Shown here: positions 1 to 9,474 of the stretch, piece by piece
Numbering within the stretch: position 1 is the first letter of the stretch
Layout: every line of letters starts with the position of its first letter
Origin: JACMRP01 sp047302465
GTDB taxonomy: Bacteria; Bdellovibrionota; Bdellovibrionia; Bdellovibrionales; Bdellovibrionaceae
Length of the DNA stretch: 64,000 nt
Reading direction: 5' to 3'
Assembly (NCBI RefSeq): GCF_047302465.1
Contig: NZ_CP178621.1
Location: 3,038,001 to 3,102,000, forward strand
The notes under the pieces: model-generated
Told to the model about the DNA's origin: nothing
The model's database searches: none
Seen by the model: only the letters and a program-made list of their open reading frames with translations
Program-made: the position numbers and the translations under genes

Positions 1-15
1 TTCAGGAGAAATATT

Positions 16-858
16 ATGAAACGCGTACTGTTTGTATCAATCCTCGCTGCCCTTTTTGTTGCTGCTTGCGGTGAAAAATCCAATTTGCAGGTCAAAGCTC
101 GCAAACTACAAAGAGATGGCACAAACTCCAAAGTGGAAGATACCTTCGCCAACACTACAGGCGCCGATGCACGCAAACTGACAAGCAATATGAAAGCTGC
201 GCGCAATATTCTGTTGGGTAAAAACAGCGTTCAGACTTCCGTGTATTGCAGTCATGATCTAGAAAAAGCTATCACCAAGAACGAACGCATATATCTTCTT
301 GGCGGCAGCCAAGTGCTGATCCTTCAAGACACCAACTTGGATATCCCAGAAACTCCAAAACAATTGGGGCAAGAAAAAGCCGAAGTCCCACAAGACATCG
401 TGAACCTTATTTGCGATGGCCCTAAAATTTCTACTGAAAAGCTTGAGGCTTACCCTAATGTTGCAAAAGTAAACCTGACTCTGGATGCTGCACCGACTGA
501 GATCCAAGCAAAATTCAGCGTTGCAAACACGTCAGTACAATCGGCTCTTATCGCTTGCGGTAGCACTGAAGCTCTCAGAGCTGCAGACAAAATCATGATG
601 CCAGAAAGCGAATCCGCCGTTGCACCAAGTATTTTGATCACGCCAGAAACTAAAATGCTTCTTGAAACTAAGAGCCAAAAAGGCAAAGAAAAAGAATACA
701 TCTTGGTTACTTGCGCTGCTGAAAAAACAGAAACAGCTCCTGAAGCCGATAAAGAATCTGACAAGAGCGCTGACAAAGAGACTCCTGCTTCAGAACCAAC
801 TATTGAAGCAGTTCCAGCTGCTGACCAAGAGCCTACAGAGACAACCGCGGACAGATAA
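16..858 (+). CDS. Putative lipoprotein with acidic, Lys/Glu-rich C-terminus
   Basis: 280 residues. The N-terminus has a short basic region, a hydrophobic stretch and a lipobox (FVAAC) with the lipidated cysteine at about residue 18, so it should be anchored to a membrane facing the periplasm or cell surface. An AGGAG ribosome site lies just before the ATG. The middle of the protein (about 30-230) matches no family I recognise; it has four further cysteines. The last 45 residues are a low-complexity tail rich in Glu, Lys, Thr and Ala, probably disordered. A strong terminator follows, so the gene ends its transcription unit. The function is unknown. Confidence 0.8.
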   Translation: MKRVLFVSILAALFVAACGEKSNLQVKARKLQRDGTNSKVEDTFANTTGADARKLTSNMKAARNILLGKNSVQTSVYCSHDLEKAITKNERIYLLGGSQVLILQDTNLDIPETPKQLGQEKAEVPQDIVNLICDGPKISTEKLEAYPNVAKVNLTLDAAPTEIQAKFSVANTSVQSALIACGSTEALRAADKIMMPESESAVAPSILITPETKMLLETKSQKGKEKEYILVTCAAEKTETAPEADKESDKSADKETPASEPTIEAVPAADQEPTETTADR

Positions 859-884
859 GCTGAAATTTGAGATTGAGTAAACAG

Positions 885-911
885 AGGAGGATATAAAAAT
901 CCTCCTTTTTT
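885..911 (+). terminator. Rho-independent terminator after the first lipoprotein gene
   Basis: An 8-bp perfect stem (AGGAGGAT / ATCCTCCT) with a 6-nt loop is followed by a T-run, 27 nt after the stop codon of the upstream lipoprotein gene. Confidence 0.85.
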
Positions 912-1041
912 ATTTTCTTCCCGCTTTGAACGTCTCAAGGTGAGACTCTCTGTTTCTCAGTTCGGGGATCGAACAAAAACACCCAGGATTTCTCAATTAA
1001 ATCCAAACTTTGAGCCAGTATTTGCCGATAAATTACTTAGC

Positions 1042-4000
1042 ATGCAAACGGTACGTCGCTGGGCTCAAAGAGCACTCTTATTAACCACTTGGGCAAGTCT
1101 TGTGGCTTGTTCCAACGCCAAAACTCAGGTGGATTTTTTAAAATCCCTGGTCGGTGATGACCTATTCCCTGGCGTCGTTCTTAAAATCAACGGCGCGACT
1201 TCCGCAACAAGCAACAACCCTACTCCGATCTTAGAAGTCTCCGGCTTTTCGGATTCTACGAAAGTAGAACTCTTCACTTCTGCAACTTGCGACGTCACTC
1301 AAAAAGTCGGAGAGATCAGCACGACGGCCTCAGACACTTCTGTGAATATGAGTCCCAGCGCTTTGAGTTCCGATGGCGTTTACGAGTTTTATGCGATTGT
1401 TACTTCAAGCCTTGGACTTACTTCTGAATGTTCTAAGAACAAAGTCACTTACACTTACGATACGATTGCGCCAACTGCTCCCTCCGGAGTGAGCTTGGTG
1501 ACCGTGGTTCATAGTGACAGCACTCCGGATCTGCAAGTAACAGGTCTTGAGATGAACTCGACAGTCGCTATCTTCACCGATGCCGCTTGTTCTGCGTCTC
1601 TGGCATCAGCCCTAGCAACTAGCACAAGCATGAACCTGACAAGCTCTGCGATCATGGAAGGCACTTACCAGTACTATGCAAATGCTGTCGACCGTGCTGG
1701 CAATACCTCAACTTGCAGCAGTGCTTTTGCACAGTATGTTTATGACATCACTCCACCGGCCGTTCCAACAAACGTGAGTCTTGCAAGTGGCGTAAATAGC
1801 CCTGATAACAACATCACTCCAAGTGTCGATGTCGATGGTCTTGTGGCTGGTGATACAGTTAAAATTTACTTAGATTCTTTATGTATTTCAGAAGCTGCTT
1901 CCATGGTAACCGCGTCGTCTCCGCAAACTTTGACGGTCACGCCTGCACTCAGTGTTAGTGGCAACTACTTCATCTATGCAAAAGCTCTTGATGCTTACGG
2001 CAATGCCTCGGCTTGCTCGACGGCATTTGCGACTTACACTTTGGATATCACAGCACCAAGTGCTCCGACTGGATTGTCACTTACAACTCCGGCCTCGAGC
2101 CCTGGTAATGTCAATGCACCGATCATCACAGTAAGTGGAGTTTCATCCGGCGACTCCATTGGCCTTTATAGTGATGCCACTTGCTCCAGCATCGTTGGCG
2201 GAGGTATTGCGGGTGGCGTTAACATCGCGATTGGCGCCATCACTCTGAGCAGCGACGGCAGTTATGATTACTATGCAAATGCTACGGATTCCGTTGGCAA
2301 TGTTTCGGCGTGTTCGACTGCAAAAGTAACTTACGTCTACGATTCAACACCGCCAACAAAACCAAATTCCATCACGCTGTCAAATCCAGCTTCAAGCCCA
2401 AGCAATGTGACTCAGCCGACATTGCTCGTGGGGCCAATGACAAGTGGTGATACTGCAAAGCTTTATTCAGATGCTTCGTGCTCAAGCCTTGTAGGGACAG
2501 CTGTGGCTTCAGGATCCTCTGTCGGAGTTACTCTTAGCACGGCATTGAGCACTTCTGGCACATACACTTACTACGCACAAGCTTTTGACGTCGCTGGCAA
2601 TAGTTCTTCGTGTTCGACTGCGAACTTATCTTATGTCTTTGATAACATTGCGCCGTCGGCTCCATCTTCAATGGCGCTGACTTCGCCTATATCAAGTCCG
2701 GGCAATGATACGACGCCTACGATCACAGTTTCGGGACTAACAAATGGCGATGTGATCGGTCTTTATAGTGATGCGTCTTGTACAACGCAAAAAGCACAGA
2801 CTACCGCTGCTGGTGGTAATGCCGTCCTGACATCGTCTGCTTTGCCTGAGGGAAGTTATACGTTCTACTCAAAAGCCACAGATCCTGCAGGCAATAGTTC
2901 GGCGTGTTCTTCGATCTCTGTCGCTTATGATCTTGATTTAACAGCTCCGCCTGCACCGAACTCTTTAAGTTTGATTACTCCAGGATCAAGCCCTGGTAAT
3001 ATTGCTTCTCCGATGATGCAGGTTTCGACTGTTAGTAATGATGATGTCGTTAAAATTTACTCAGATGCTTCCTGCACGACCGAAAAAGGTTCTGAGACTG
3101 CGAGTGGTAGTTCTGTGATCGTGACCTCGTCAGCTCTTTCAAGCGCTGGCAATTATAATTACTACTCGACAGCGACGGATCTTGCCGGAAATATGTCAGC
3201 GTGTTCATCGGTTTCTTTAGCTTACACGTATGACAATATTTCCCCGACAGTGACGAACGTGACTTCATCGAATGCAAATAAGAAATACGGACCTGGCGCC
3301 ACGATTTCAATTCAAATAACTTTAAGTGAAGTTGTGAATGTCACGGGCAATCCGACACTGATGTTGAATACAACCCCTACTACTCAGTATGCGACTTATA
3401 CAAGTGGTTCCGGAACCGACACACTGACCTTTACATACACGGTGGTCTCGGGTGATAGCCAAGCGGATCTTAATTACTCTTCGACATCTGCATTAGCACT
3501 GAGTGGTGGTCTTATTAAAGACACGGCCTTGAACAATGCTTCTCTACTTCTACCTGCGACGAATGCCAGTGGAGCTCTGGGCATCAATAAAGATATCATC
3601 ATTATGCCAAACCCACCGAAAGTAACTTTGGCTGGGTCTCCGTCGATACGTATTAATGAGAACGACCCGGCACAAACTCTCCAAGTTGATTTAGAATACG
3701 ATGCTCACTACTCGATGACCGTTCACGTCGCTGACTACAGCACAATGATAAGTGGTTCAGAGTATATTCTTTCCACGAATAACGTGGTGATTCCTGCAGG
3801 GAGTATTGCGCAAACCTTTACCTTGTCAGTGACAAACGATGCGATCTCTAATGGGTTCCGTCGCATTCGCTTGGCCATCGACCATATCAACGGGGACTTC
3901 CCCGGTTTGCTAGCAAAGATCTCACAAAAAGAAATATATATTCGCGATGATGAGTCTGCAGGTCCTGCAGCTGCAAGTTTAGCCCAAGGGTTTGGCGGCA

Positions 4001-6039
4001 ACCACACATGCGTTCTTAAATCCGGCGGTACACCGAGCTGCTGGGGCTCGGGCGCCATGGCCCAATTGGGTGATGGACTTACCAATACCCGTTTTAGTCC
4101 TCAGACACCTTCTGCAATGAGTGGTGGTTACTACAGTCTTACCACGGGAACAAACCACACATGCGTTTTGACGAGCGCAAACAATGCAAAATGCTGGGGT
4201 AACAATACCAATGGGCAATTGGGCGATGGTTCAAATACACAAAGACCCACGCCTTATCAAATCAGCCCAGATACCTACAGCAAAATCGCCGCGGGACAAA
4301 ACTACACTTGTGCCATCGGCTTTGCCGACAATAGCTTGTGGTGTTGGGGCTTAAATTCGAGCTATCAACTCGGTGATGGCACCACAGGACAGAAACTTTC
4401 TGCTGTCGAAATTGATATCGGCGTGGATTACGCGATGGTGGCCCCTGGCGCACTTAGCACTTGTGGTATCACTACGACTGGCGTTCTGAAATGCTGGGGC
4501 TTAAACAACGTTGGACAACTCGGTGATAACTCTACGACGAACAGACCTACTCCTGTCATCGTCGATAGCGGAGTCTCGTATACGAAGGTCGCCGTCGGTC
4601 AAAACCATGCTTGTGGTATCACCCAAACAGGGGCCTTGAAATGCTGGGGAGCTAATACCTATGGACAATTGGGTGATGGCTCTGGAACGCAGAAATTAGT
4701 TCCAACGATTGCAATTGCATCAGGTGTCGCCGATTTGGCCGTGGGATCTGTGCATACGTGTGCGCTACTTTCAAATGGCGACATGAAATGTTGGGGCAAT
4801 AATGATGTTGGCCAAGTCGGAGATGGAACCATATTAAGTCGCAATGCCCCTGTGGCCGTCGCTGCTGGCGTTATTAGCATAATGACTGGAAGTTCACACA
4901 CCTGTGCTCTGGCGTCTAATGGCGAAACAAAATGCTGGGGTTCCAATTATTACTCTCAGTTAGGCAGCTACGATGCGTTTGCGAAAGTCGCAAGCAGTGT
5001 AGATACGAATTTCACCACGGTGGCTGCTGGTAAATATCACAGCTGCGGACTGACGACCTCGGGTGCTGTTCGCTGCTGGGGTGAAAATACTAATGGCGAA
5101 GTTGGTGATGGAACCCTCTCTGCTCGTACTTCTCCGGTGCAAGTTATTGATAGTGGAGTTGTGCAAATTGCCGTGGGAGAATATTTCTCTTGCGCTGTTT
5201 TTGCGTCTGGAAAATTGCAGTGCTGGGGATCAAACACAGATGGCCGCTTAGGAGACGGCGTCGGCTCGGGCCGCCGTCTACGCCCTTATGACATTATCGC
5301 CTCTGGCGTACTTGAAGTCGACATGGGCAACAACAACGCCTGCGCCCGTCTTGATAATGGCTCTGTCCAATGTTGGGGCTTCAATGGGCCTGGTGGTAAA
5401 GTAGGAAATAACTCTTCTCTTCAACAAAATACTCCGGTGGAAGTTTTGAATAGCTCCTTTGGAGCAATTGCTATCAGCGCCGGCCCCACTCATGCCTGCG
5501 CCCTAAACAGTTCAAATATTCTGTATTGCTGGGGGAATAATACTAGCGGTCAATTCGGTATTGGCTCAACAACAGGCTCCATGATTCCAGTAAGTACGGG
5601 ACTGAACTATTCACAAATTTCCGTCGCCAGTGGCTATACTTGTGGAATTCAAGGCGGTGCTTTGTATTGCTGGGGATCCAATGCCAGCAAACAGCTCGGC
5701 GATGGAACTACCACTGATAGCAGTACCCCCGTCCTGATCGATAGTGGAGTTGGTTATTCTCAGGTCTCTACAGGTCTGATCCATACTTGCGGCGTCACGA
5801 CCTCTGGTGGCGTGAAGTGTTGGGGATCGAACTCTAATTATCAAATCGGTGCGCTTCCTGGAACAACGCCAGGCTTCCTTGTGGCAAGTGGTGCCGCCCA
5901 AGTTTCTGCCAGCGAATATAACACTTGCTATAAACTTTCGACCAATGATGTAAAATGCCTTGGTGCAAATACCACAGGTGCTATCGGCAATGGGGATCTT
6001 TCCCTCTTACGATTGCCAATCCACGTCTTCGGTCTCTAG
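1042..6039 (+). CDS. Giant surface lipoprotein: Ig-like repeats plus 14 RCC1-type propeller repeats
   Basis: From the ATG chosen here the protein has 1665 residues; an in-frame GTG at 940 would add 34 residues in front of the signal peptide and is less likely. The signal sequence ends in a lipobox (SLVAC). About seven Ig-like units of roughly 90 residues follow, each with a Pro-rich start, a YSDA(S/T)C-type motif and a Cys near the end. Next come a further beta-sandwich region and a Calx-beta-like segment with INENDP. The C-terminal half carries 14 RCC1-type repeats with the pattern HTC-x(8-11)-CWG-x(5-7)-QLGDG. RCC1 repeats normally form seven-bladed propellers, so 14 suggests two propellers in tandem. 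The paired cysteines in each blade suit disulfides outside the cytoplasm. I infer a cell-surface adhesion or recognition role. Confidence 0.85.
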   Translation: MQTVRRWAQRALLLTTWASLVACSNAKTQVDFLKSLVGDDLFPGVVLKINGATSATSNNPTPILEVSGFSDSTKVELFTSATCDVTQKVGEISTTASDTSVNMSPSALSSDGVYEFYAIVTSSLGLTSECSKNKVTYTYDTIAPTAPSGVSLVTVVHSDSTPDLQVTGLEMNSTVAIFTDAACSASLASALATSTSMNLTSSAIMEGTYQYYANAVDRAGNTSTCSSAFAQYVYDITPPAVPTNVSLASGVNSPDNNITPSVDVDGLVAGDTVKIYLDSLCISEAASMVTASSPQTLTVTPALSVSGNYFIYAKALDAYGNASACSTAFATYTLDITAPSAPTGLSLTTPASSPGNVNAPIITVSGVSSGDSIGLYSDATCSSIVGGGIAGGVNIAIGAITLSSDGSYDYYANATDSVGNVSACSTAKVTYVYDSTPPTKPNSITLSNPASSPSNVTQPTLLVGPMTSGDTAKLYSDASCSSLVGTAVASGSSVGVTLSTALSTSGTYTYYAQAFDVAGNSSSCSTANLSYVFDNIAPSAPSSMALTSPISSPGNDTTPTITVSGLTNGDVIGLYSDASCTTQKAQTTAAGGNAVLTSSALPEGSYTFYSKATDPAGNSSACSSISVAYDLDLTAPPAPNSLSLITPGSSPGNIASPMMQVSTVSNDDVVKIYSDASCTTEKGSETASGSSVIVTSSALSSAGNYNYYSTATDLAGNMSACSSVSLAYTYDNISPTVTNVTSSNANKKYGPGATISIQITLSEVVNVTGNPTLMLNTTPTTQYATYTSGSGTDTLTFTYTVVSGDSQADLNYSSTSALALSGGLIKDTALNNASLLLPATNASGALGINKDIIIMPNPPKVTLAGSPSIRINENDPAQTLQVDLEYDAHYSMTVHVADYSTMISGSEYILSTNNVVIPAGSIAQTFTLSVTNDAISNGFRRIRLAIDHINGDFPGLLAKISQKEIYIRDDESAGPAAASLAQGFGGNHTCVLKSGGTPSCWGSGAMAQLGDGLTNTRFSPQTPSAMSGGYYSLTTGTNHTCVLTSANNAKCWGNNTNGQLGDGSNTQRPTPYQISPDTYSKIAAGQNYTCAIGFADNSLWCWGLNSSYQLGDGTTGQKLSAVEIDIGVDYAMVAPGALSTCGITTTGVLKCWGLNNVGQLGDNSTTNRPTPVIVDSGVSYTKVAVGQNHACGITQTGALKCWGANTYGQLGDGSGTQKLVPTIAIASGVADLAVGSVHTCALLSNGDMKCWGNNDVGQVGDGTILSRNAPVAVAAGVISIMTGSSHTCALASNGETKCWGSNYYSQLGSYDAFAKVASSVDTNFTTVAAGKYHSCGLTTSGAVRCWGENTNGEVGDGTLSARTSPVQVIDSGVVQIAVGEYFSCAVFASGKLQCWGSNTDGRLGDGVGSGRRLRPYDIIASGVLEVDMGNNNACARLDNGSVQCWGFNGPGGKVGNNSSLQQNTPVEVLNSSFGAIAISAGPTHACALNSSNILYCWGNNTSGQFGIGSTTGSMIPVSTGLNYSQISVASGYTCGIQGGALYCWGSNASKQLGDGTTTDSSTPVLIDSGVGYSQVSTGLIHTCGVTTSGGVKCWGSNSNYQIGALPGTTPGFLVASGAAQVSASEYNTCYKLSTNDVKCLGANTTGAIGNGDLSLLRLPIHVFGL

Positions 6040-6168
6040 TTCCTGCTCTTGCTCTTGCTCTTAGATTGTGCAGTGGAGCAAAAAAACTTTAAATTTTCTA
6101 GGAAGAGTGCTTGCAGATTTTTATCCCTCCTGCAAAGCTGTGGCTCGATTTTACTATATGGAGGGTTC

Positions 6169-6480
6169 ATGAAATCGATTCTATTCTTGGCTATTACAGC
6201 AACAGCTATGTCTGCAAATGCAGGTTGGTTCCTTAAGCGTCACACTGGCACATTGACCAGCACGTCTAACCACTATCACTGCAGTTTTAAAAATAAAACC
6301 AACAACTCTTTGGATATGAAGTATGTTGTGTTCTACATGGACAGCACTTTTGATAAAGGTGGCTCTACGACTCAGCAAGATCGTATCGACCATGTTATCC
6401 GTTCTGGCGAGAGCGCGAAGTACTCTATGGAAAAACCAGTTCATTACACTGTTAGCCACTGCACTTACTTGGCTCGCTAA
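6169..6480 (+). CDS. Small exported protein
   Basis: 103 residues from the ATG at 6169, which has a GGAGGG ribosome site 4 nt upstream; upstream in-frame starts lack one. It has a clear signal peptide (about residues 1-19, ending SANA), then a mature domain of about 84 residues with two cysteines and several aromatics, probably an all-beta fold. No family is recognised. A strong terminator follows. Confidence 0.75.
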   Translation: MKSILFLAITATAMSANAGWFLKRHTGTLTSTSNHYHCSFKNKTNNSLDMKYVVFYMDSTFDKGGSTTQQDRIDHVIRSGESAKYSMEKPVHYTVSHCTYLAR

Positions 6481-6502
6481 GAAGGTTTCCTTCTTTCAAA
6501 AT

Positions 6503-6530
6503 AAAAGGCGCGGTGTCCCCGCGCCTTTTT
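6503..6530 (+). terminator. Rho-independent terminator
   Basis: A 7-bp GC stem (GGCGCGG / CCGCGCC) is flanked by A- and T-runs just after the small exported protein gene; it can act in both directions. Confidence 0.85.
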
Positions 6531-6588
6531 CTTTTTACACATAAACACCTGAAATTACTTGTATTTTATCATTACCTCAGAAGCCGTA

Positions 6589-6636
6589 TTGACAAATTCT
6601 TATTACGGATATATTATATCTGTAATTAACAAGGAG
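6589..6636 (+). promoter_or_regulatory. Promoter with palindromic operator for the AhpD-like/Rrf2 operon
   Basis: TTGACA (6589-6594) and TATTAT (6612-6617) are separated by 17 nt, a near-consensus housekeeping promoter. A 25-nt palindrome at 6602-6626 (ATTACGGATAT at its left, ATATCTGTAAT at its right; 11 of 12 pairs match) covers the -10 box. AAGGAG (6631-6636) is the ribosome site. Rrf2-family repressors bind AT-rich palindromes of this size over promoters, and the second gene of the operon encodes one, so autoregulation is likely. Confidence 0.75.
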
Positions 6637-6642
6637 TCCTAG

Positions 6643-7116
6643 ATGCAACGTCTTCACTATTACCCACAAATTCCAGAAGCCATGGCTAAAATGACCGAGC
6701 TTGAAGGTCTTATTAAAAAATCCTCTATAGATCGCCACCTCATTCATTTGGTTAAACTACGTGCTTCTCAAATCAATCGCTGCGCTTTCTGTGTTGATAT
6801 GCATTCAAAAGAAGCTAAGATCGATGACGAAAGAGAATTGCGCCTCTATCACGTCGCGGTTTGGGAAGAGTCCCCGCTTTTTTCACCAAAAGAAAAAGCC
6901 GCATTAAAATGGACTGAAGCTCTGACCAAACTAAGTTCCGAGTCGATTGATGATGCGCTTTACTCTGAAGTAAAAGAACACTTCAGCGATAAAGAATTGT
7001 CCGAGCTGACTCTAGCCATCGGCATGATCAACTTGTGGAATCGCTTCGCAGTACCCTTCCGCTCTGTTCCGGGATCGGCCGACAAAGCATGGGGTTTAGA
7101 TAAGGCAGGTCTATGA
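6643..7116 (+). CDS. Carboxymuconolactone decarboxylase / AhpD-like peroxidase family protein
   Basis: 157 residues, the normal length for the family. The motif CAFCVDMH puts the CxxC pair at C47/C50 with His at 54, preceded by the ASQINRC signature; in AhpD-like proteins these residues carry peroxidase or disulfide-reductase activity. The protein probably removes peroxides or other reactive species in the cytoplasm. It is the first gene of a two-gene operon and overlaps the Rrf2 regulator by ATGA. Its promoter is covered by a palindrome, so expression is probably released when the regulator senses redox stress. The exact substrate cannot be told. Confidence 0.88.
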   Translation: MQRLHYYPQIPEAMAKMTELEGLIKKSSIDRHLIHLVKLRASQINRCAFCVDMHSKEAKIDDERELRLYHVAVWEESPLFSPKEKAALKWTEALTKLSSESIDDALYSEVKEHFSDKELSELTLAIGMINLWNRFAVPFRSVPGSADKAWGLDKAGL

Positions 7117-7613
7117 CTTTAGGCAACCAAGTCGAATGGGGACTTCATTGTATGGCTGTGCTGGGCGGTTTGCCCAGCGATACGAGAATCTCTTCCAAGT
7201 TTCTCGCCGAGTACCATGGCGTCCCTAAAGAGTACTTGTTAAAGTCTTTGCAACTGCTTTCAAACGCGGGCCTTGTCGATAGCTCTTTGGGACCCAAAGG
7301 TGGTTACCGCTTAGCCAAGGCCGCGGACCAGATTACATTCCTAGAAATCGTCGAAGCCATCGAAGGCCGACAAAATACTTTTCAGTGCAGCGAAATTCGC
7401 AAGAACAATCCTTGTATCAAAAATAAGAAATCTTTTTCTGCGAAGTGCCTGATTGCGCGTTCTATGCATCAAGCCGACGAAGCCTGGCGCGAGTCTTTAA
7501 GAAAAACGAAGCTCTCTGAAATCATCAAAGAATTTGTGGCTACCACAGATCCCGAACAACTCCGAGCAAACGCCGAGTGGTTCTCAGAGCACGTGTCTCA
7601 AGCCTCAAAATAA
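7113..7613 (+). CDS. Rrf2-family transcriptional regulator with three candidate cluster-ligand cysteines
   Basis: 166 residues. The N-terminal winged helix-turn-helix (about 1-85, with GPKGGYRLAK as the wing) is typical of Rrf2. Three cysteines, C92, C101 and C112, sit in the loop where IscR, NsrR and RsrR hold an Fe-S cluster, so the protein may sense iron, NO or redox state through a cluster. The start overlaps the stop of the AhpD-like gene (ATGA), which means translational coupling. The palindrome over the operon promoter is the likely binding site. IscR itself is less likely because the neighbours are not Fe-S assembly genes. Confidence 0.9.
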   Translation: MTLGNQVEWGLHCMAVLGGLPSDTRISSKFLAEYHGVPKEYLLKSLQLLSNAGLVDSSLGPKGGYRLAKAADQITFLEIVEAIEGRQNTFQCSEIRKNNPCIKNKKSFSAKCLIARSMHQADEAWRESLRKTKLSEIIKEFVATTDPEQLRANAEWFSEHVSQASK

Positions 7614-7689
7614 ATTTTCACCGACTTTTTTCAGATGCTACTTTTAGCAAATTGTGGGACCTTTCAAAAAAAAGGTATTGAGGTCACCA

Positions 7690-8247
7690 ATGAGCCTAAA
7701 TCACGTCGCCCTACTTGTTCCTTCTGTTAAAAAAGCTGCCGCAGTGCTAGAAAAACACCATTTCGCGATTGGGTCCGCCCAAGAATGGGAAGGCGAAGGC
7801 ACACTGGAAATTTACGTAGGCGAATTAAACTCTAAGAGCGCCCTTTTGCTATTAATGGAACCTGTTAAAGAAGGGGCCTATACCCGAGCAATGAAAAAGC
7901 GCGGTCCGGGACTTCATCATTTGGCCATCGATGTTTTAAATCTTGAAAGTTATATTGATGGACTATCGGGATCTGGCTGGCTCTTGCATCCGAAGAGTCT
8001 CCACACCATCAAGCATTCTCAGACAGCTTATCTGGCGCGGCCTGGAACACCTATGCTGATCGAAGTTCAACAACGCGAAGAGATTTCTAGCGAGCCCAGC
8101 TTTGTGCAAAAGCTCGAGATGCCATTGACAGCACTCGATTCAAAAATGCTGATGGCATTGGGCCTTCATCAAGTAGTGCCCTCTCAATCTGTGGACTCTT
8201 GGATTCAGATTGAGGGTGTTCGTATTAATTTGAAGGATCTTTACTAA
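7690..8247 (+). CDS. VOC-superfamily (glyoxalase / methylmalonyl-CoA epimerase-like) protein
   Basis: 185 residues from the ATG at 7690, which follows a TGAGGT ribosome site; an in-frame GTG at 7654 lacks one. The N-terminal half has the beta-alpha-beta-beta-beta order of the VOC fold, opening LNHVALLVPSV, with GLHHLAIDV and LIEVQQ further on. These supply His, His and Glu positions used for metal binding in epimerases and glyoxalases. The C-terminal 45 residues are divergent. The substrate is unknown; methylmalonyl-CoA epimerase is the closest resemblance. The gene overlaps the convergent exported-protein gene by 4 nt. Confidence 0.72.
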   Translation: MSLNHVALLVPSVKKAAAVLEKHHFAIGSAQEWEGEGTLEIYVGELNSKSALLLLMEPVKEGAYTRAMKKRGPGLHHLAIDVLNLESYIDGLSGSGWLLHPKSLHTIKHSQTAYLARPGTPMLIEVQQREEISSEPSFVQKLEMPLTALDSKMLMALGLHQVVPSQSVDSWIQIEGVRINLKDLY

Positions 8248-9194
8248 GGTTTACGCTCTAGGCAATCCATTCTAAAGAGCGGAGATTCTTTATCGCCTCC
8301 GTCTTCAGGATTGAATTCAGATTCAAAGTAAAAAGAATTTCCATCTGGGGAATACCCCACGGCTTCTAATTGTGAAAGGAAATCTCTGAGATCGATCACA
8401 CGATAATCTTGATTTCTTTTCCAAGAACGTGAGTTCGGAACCTCGTTCATAATCTTGTTCATGCTGATTTCCATGAAGTTCTCATAAGAGGCAATTAAAA
8501 GATTCTGACCGTCAGGACTGATATCCATTCCTGTCGCCATCCCTCCGAAAAGACCATAGTTATAATTCAGCCACGGAAGATCAATAGTCCCCACGAATTG
8601 CAGAGTGGAGTCTTTCAAGCCAAAGGCCGACCTTGACAAGCGATACAGCTTCCCAGCGTAAGAGCGGCGCTCCCCTTCTTCATCAGCTTCTTTCGTCAGA
8701 ATATAAACATCACCAGTTTTTGGATGTACAGCCATACTCTCGGCATTGTGAGGGCCATCTGGATATTGGAAGGTTACTTTTTTCGCAGTCGCAGCAATAT
8801 CTTGGAATGTTTCAGTCTCGGGAAGAATCCAAAGATCGAGTGTCTTACGATTTTTCTTATTATCACCAATGTCGCCAAGGAATAAACACTGGCCAACATC
8901 ACAAGGCCCCATAGAAACGTCTTCGATATCTACAACCTTTTCAGAAGTAAATAGAACTTCTTGCGTGTGGCCGCCCAAAAGATCCGTGATATAAAAAGCG
9001 CCGAGGTCCTTAGAATCATTATGATGATAAATACGATCCGGGAACTGCTTAGACACTGTCAGGCCGCTAACTTCTTTCAGCATCTTCGTATCTAGAAGCC
9101 CCAACTTTTGAGGTGCCGACCACTTCGTACAAAGCTGAGCATTAGCGATAGAAACCAAGCCAGTCACAAAAACTACCGATAAGATACGAAACAT
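8244..9194 (-). CDS. Exported beta-propeller protein with GDIGDN motif
   Basis: 316 residues from the ATG at 9194, preceded by a GGGGGGAA ribosome site; an upstream GTG (9209) would add only five residues. A signal peptide ends near SIANA. The mature part resembles secreted six-bladed propellers of the SdiA-regulated/esterase-like group: early HHNDS, then VDIEDVSMGP followed by LGDIGDNKKNRKT, and repeated short YILT/LYRLS blade strands. It probably acts in the periplasm or outside the cell; ligand and activity are unknown. Confidence 0.72.
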   Translation of the reverse strand: MFRILSVVFVTGLVSIANAQLCTKWSAPQKLGLLDTKMLKEVSGLTVSKQFPDRIYHHNDSKDLGAFYITDLLGGHTQEVLFTSEKVVDIEDVSMGPCDVGQCLFLGDIGDNKKNRKTLDLWILPETETFQDIAATAKKVTFQYPDGPHNAESMAVHPKTGDVYILTKEADEEGERRSYAGKLYRLSRSAFGLKDSTLQFVGTIDLPWLNYNYGLFGGMATGMDISPDGQNLLIASYENFMEISMNKIMNEVPNSRSWKRNQDYRVIDLRDFLSQLEAVGYSPDGNSFYFESEFNPEDGGDKESPLFRMDCLERKP

Positions 9195-9474
9195 ATTCCC
9201 CCCACGCACAAAACGAGGGCTATGGTATCTTCTAATGCTTATTTGTCATTTGCTTTTGCGGCATGCCTCACGGTGCCATGCTTTTATTTTCCACCCACAA
9301 GCTTTTCGAGGTGCTTTATGGCACAGGATTCGTAAAGTTTCGGGCCCTAAACTTGGCGTCACTTTCATTGATAAAAATGAATGTTTTCGTGAAAGCTCCA
9401 TTACCTTTGGCACCTAGATAGGTCTAGATTATTAGCTGGTTCTATTCTCGTGATAAGTGCCAATTGGAGGTGCC

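Noticed and set aside
9235..9417. Open frame of 60 residues between the propeller protein and the kinase
   Set aside because: No ribosome site, atypical composition and no recognisable domain; the end only vaguely recalls a PilZ strand. Treated as chance.
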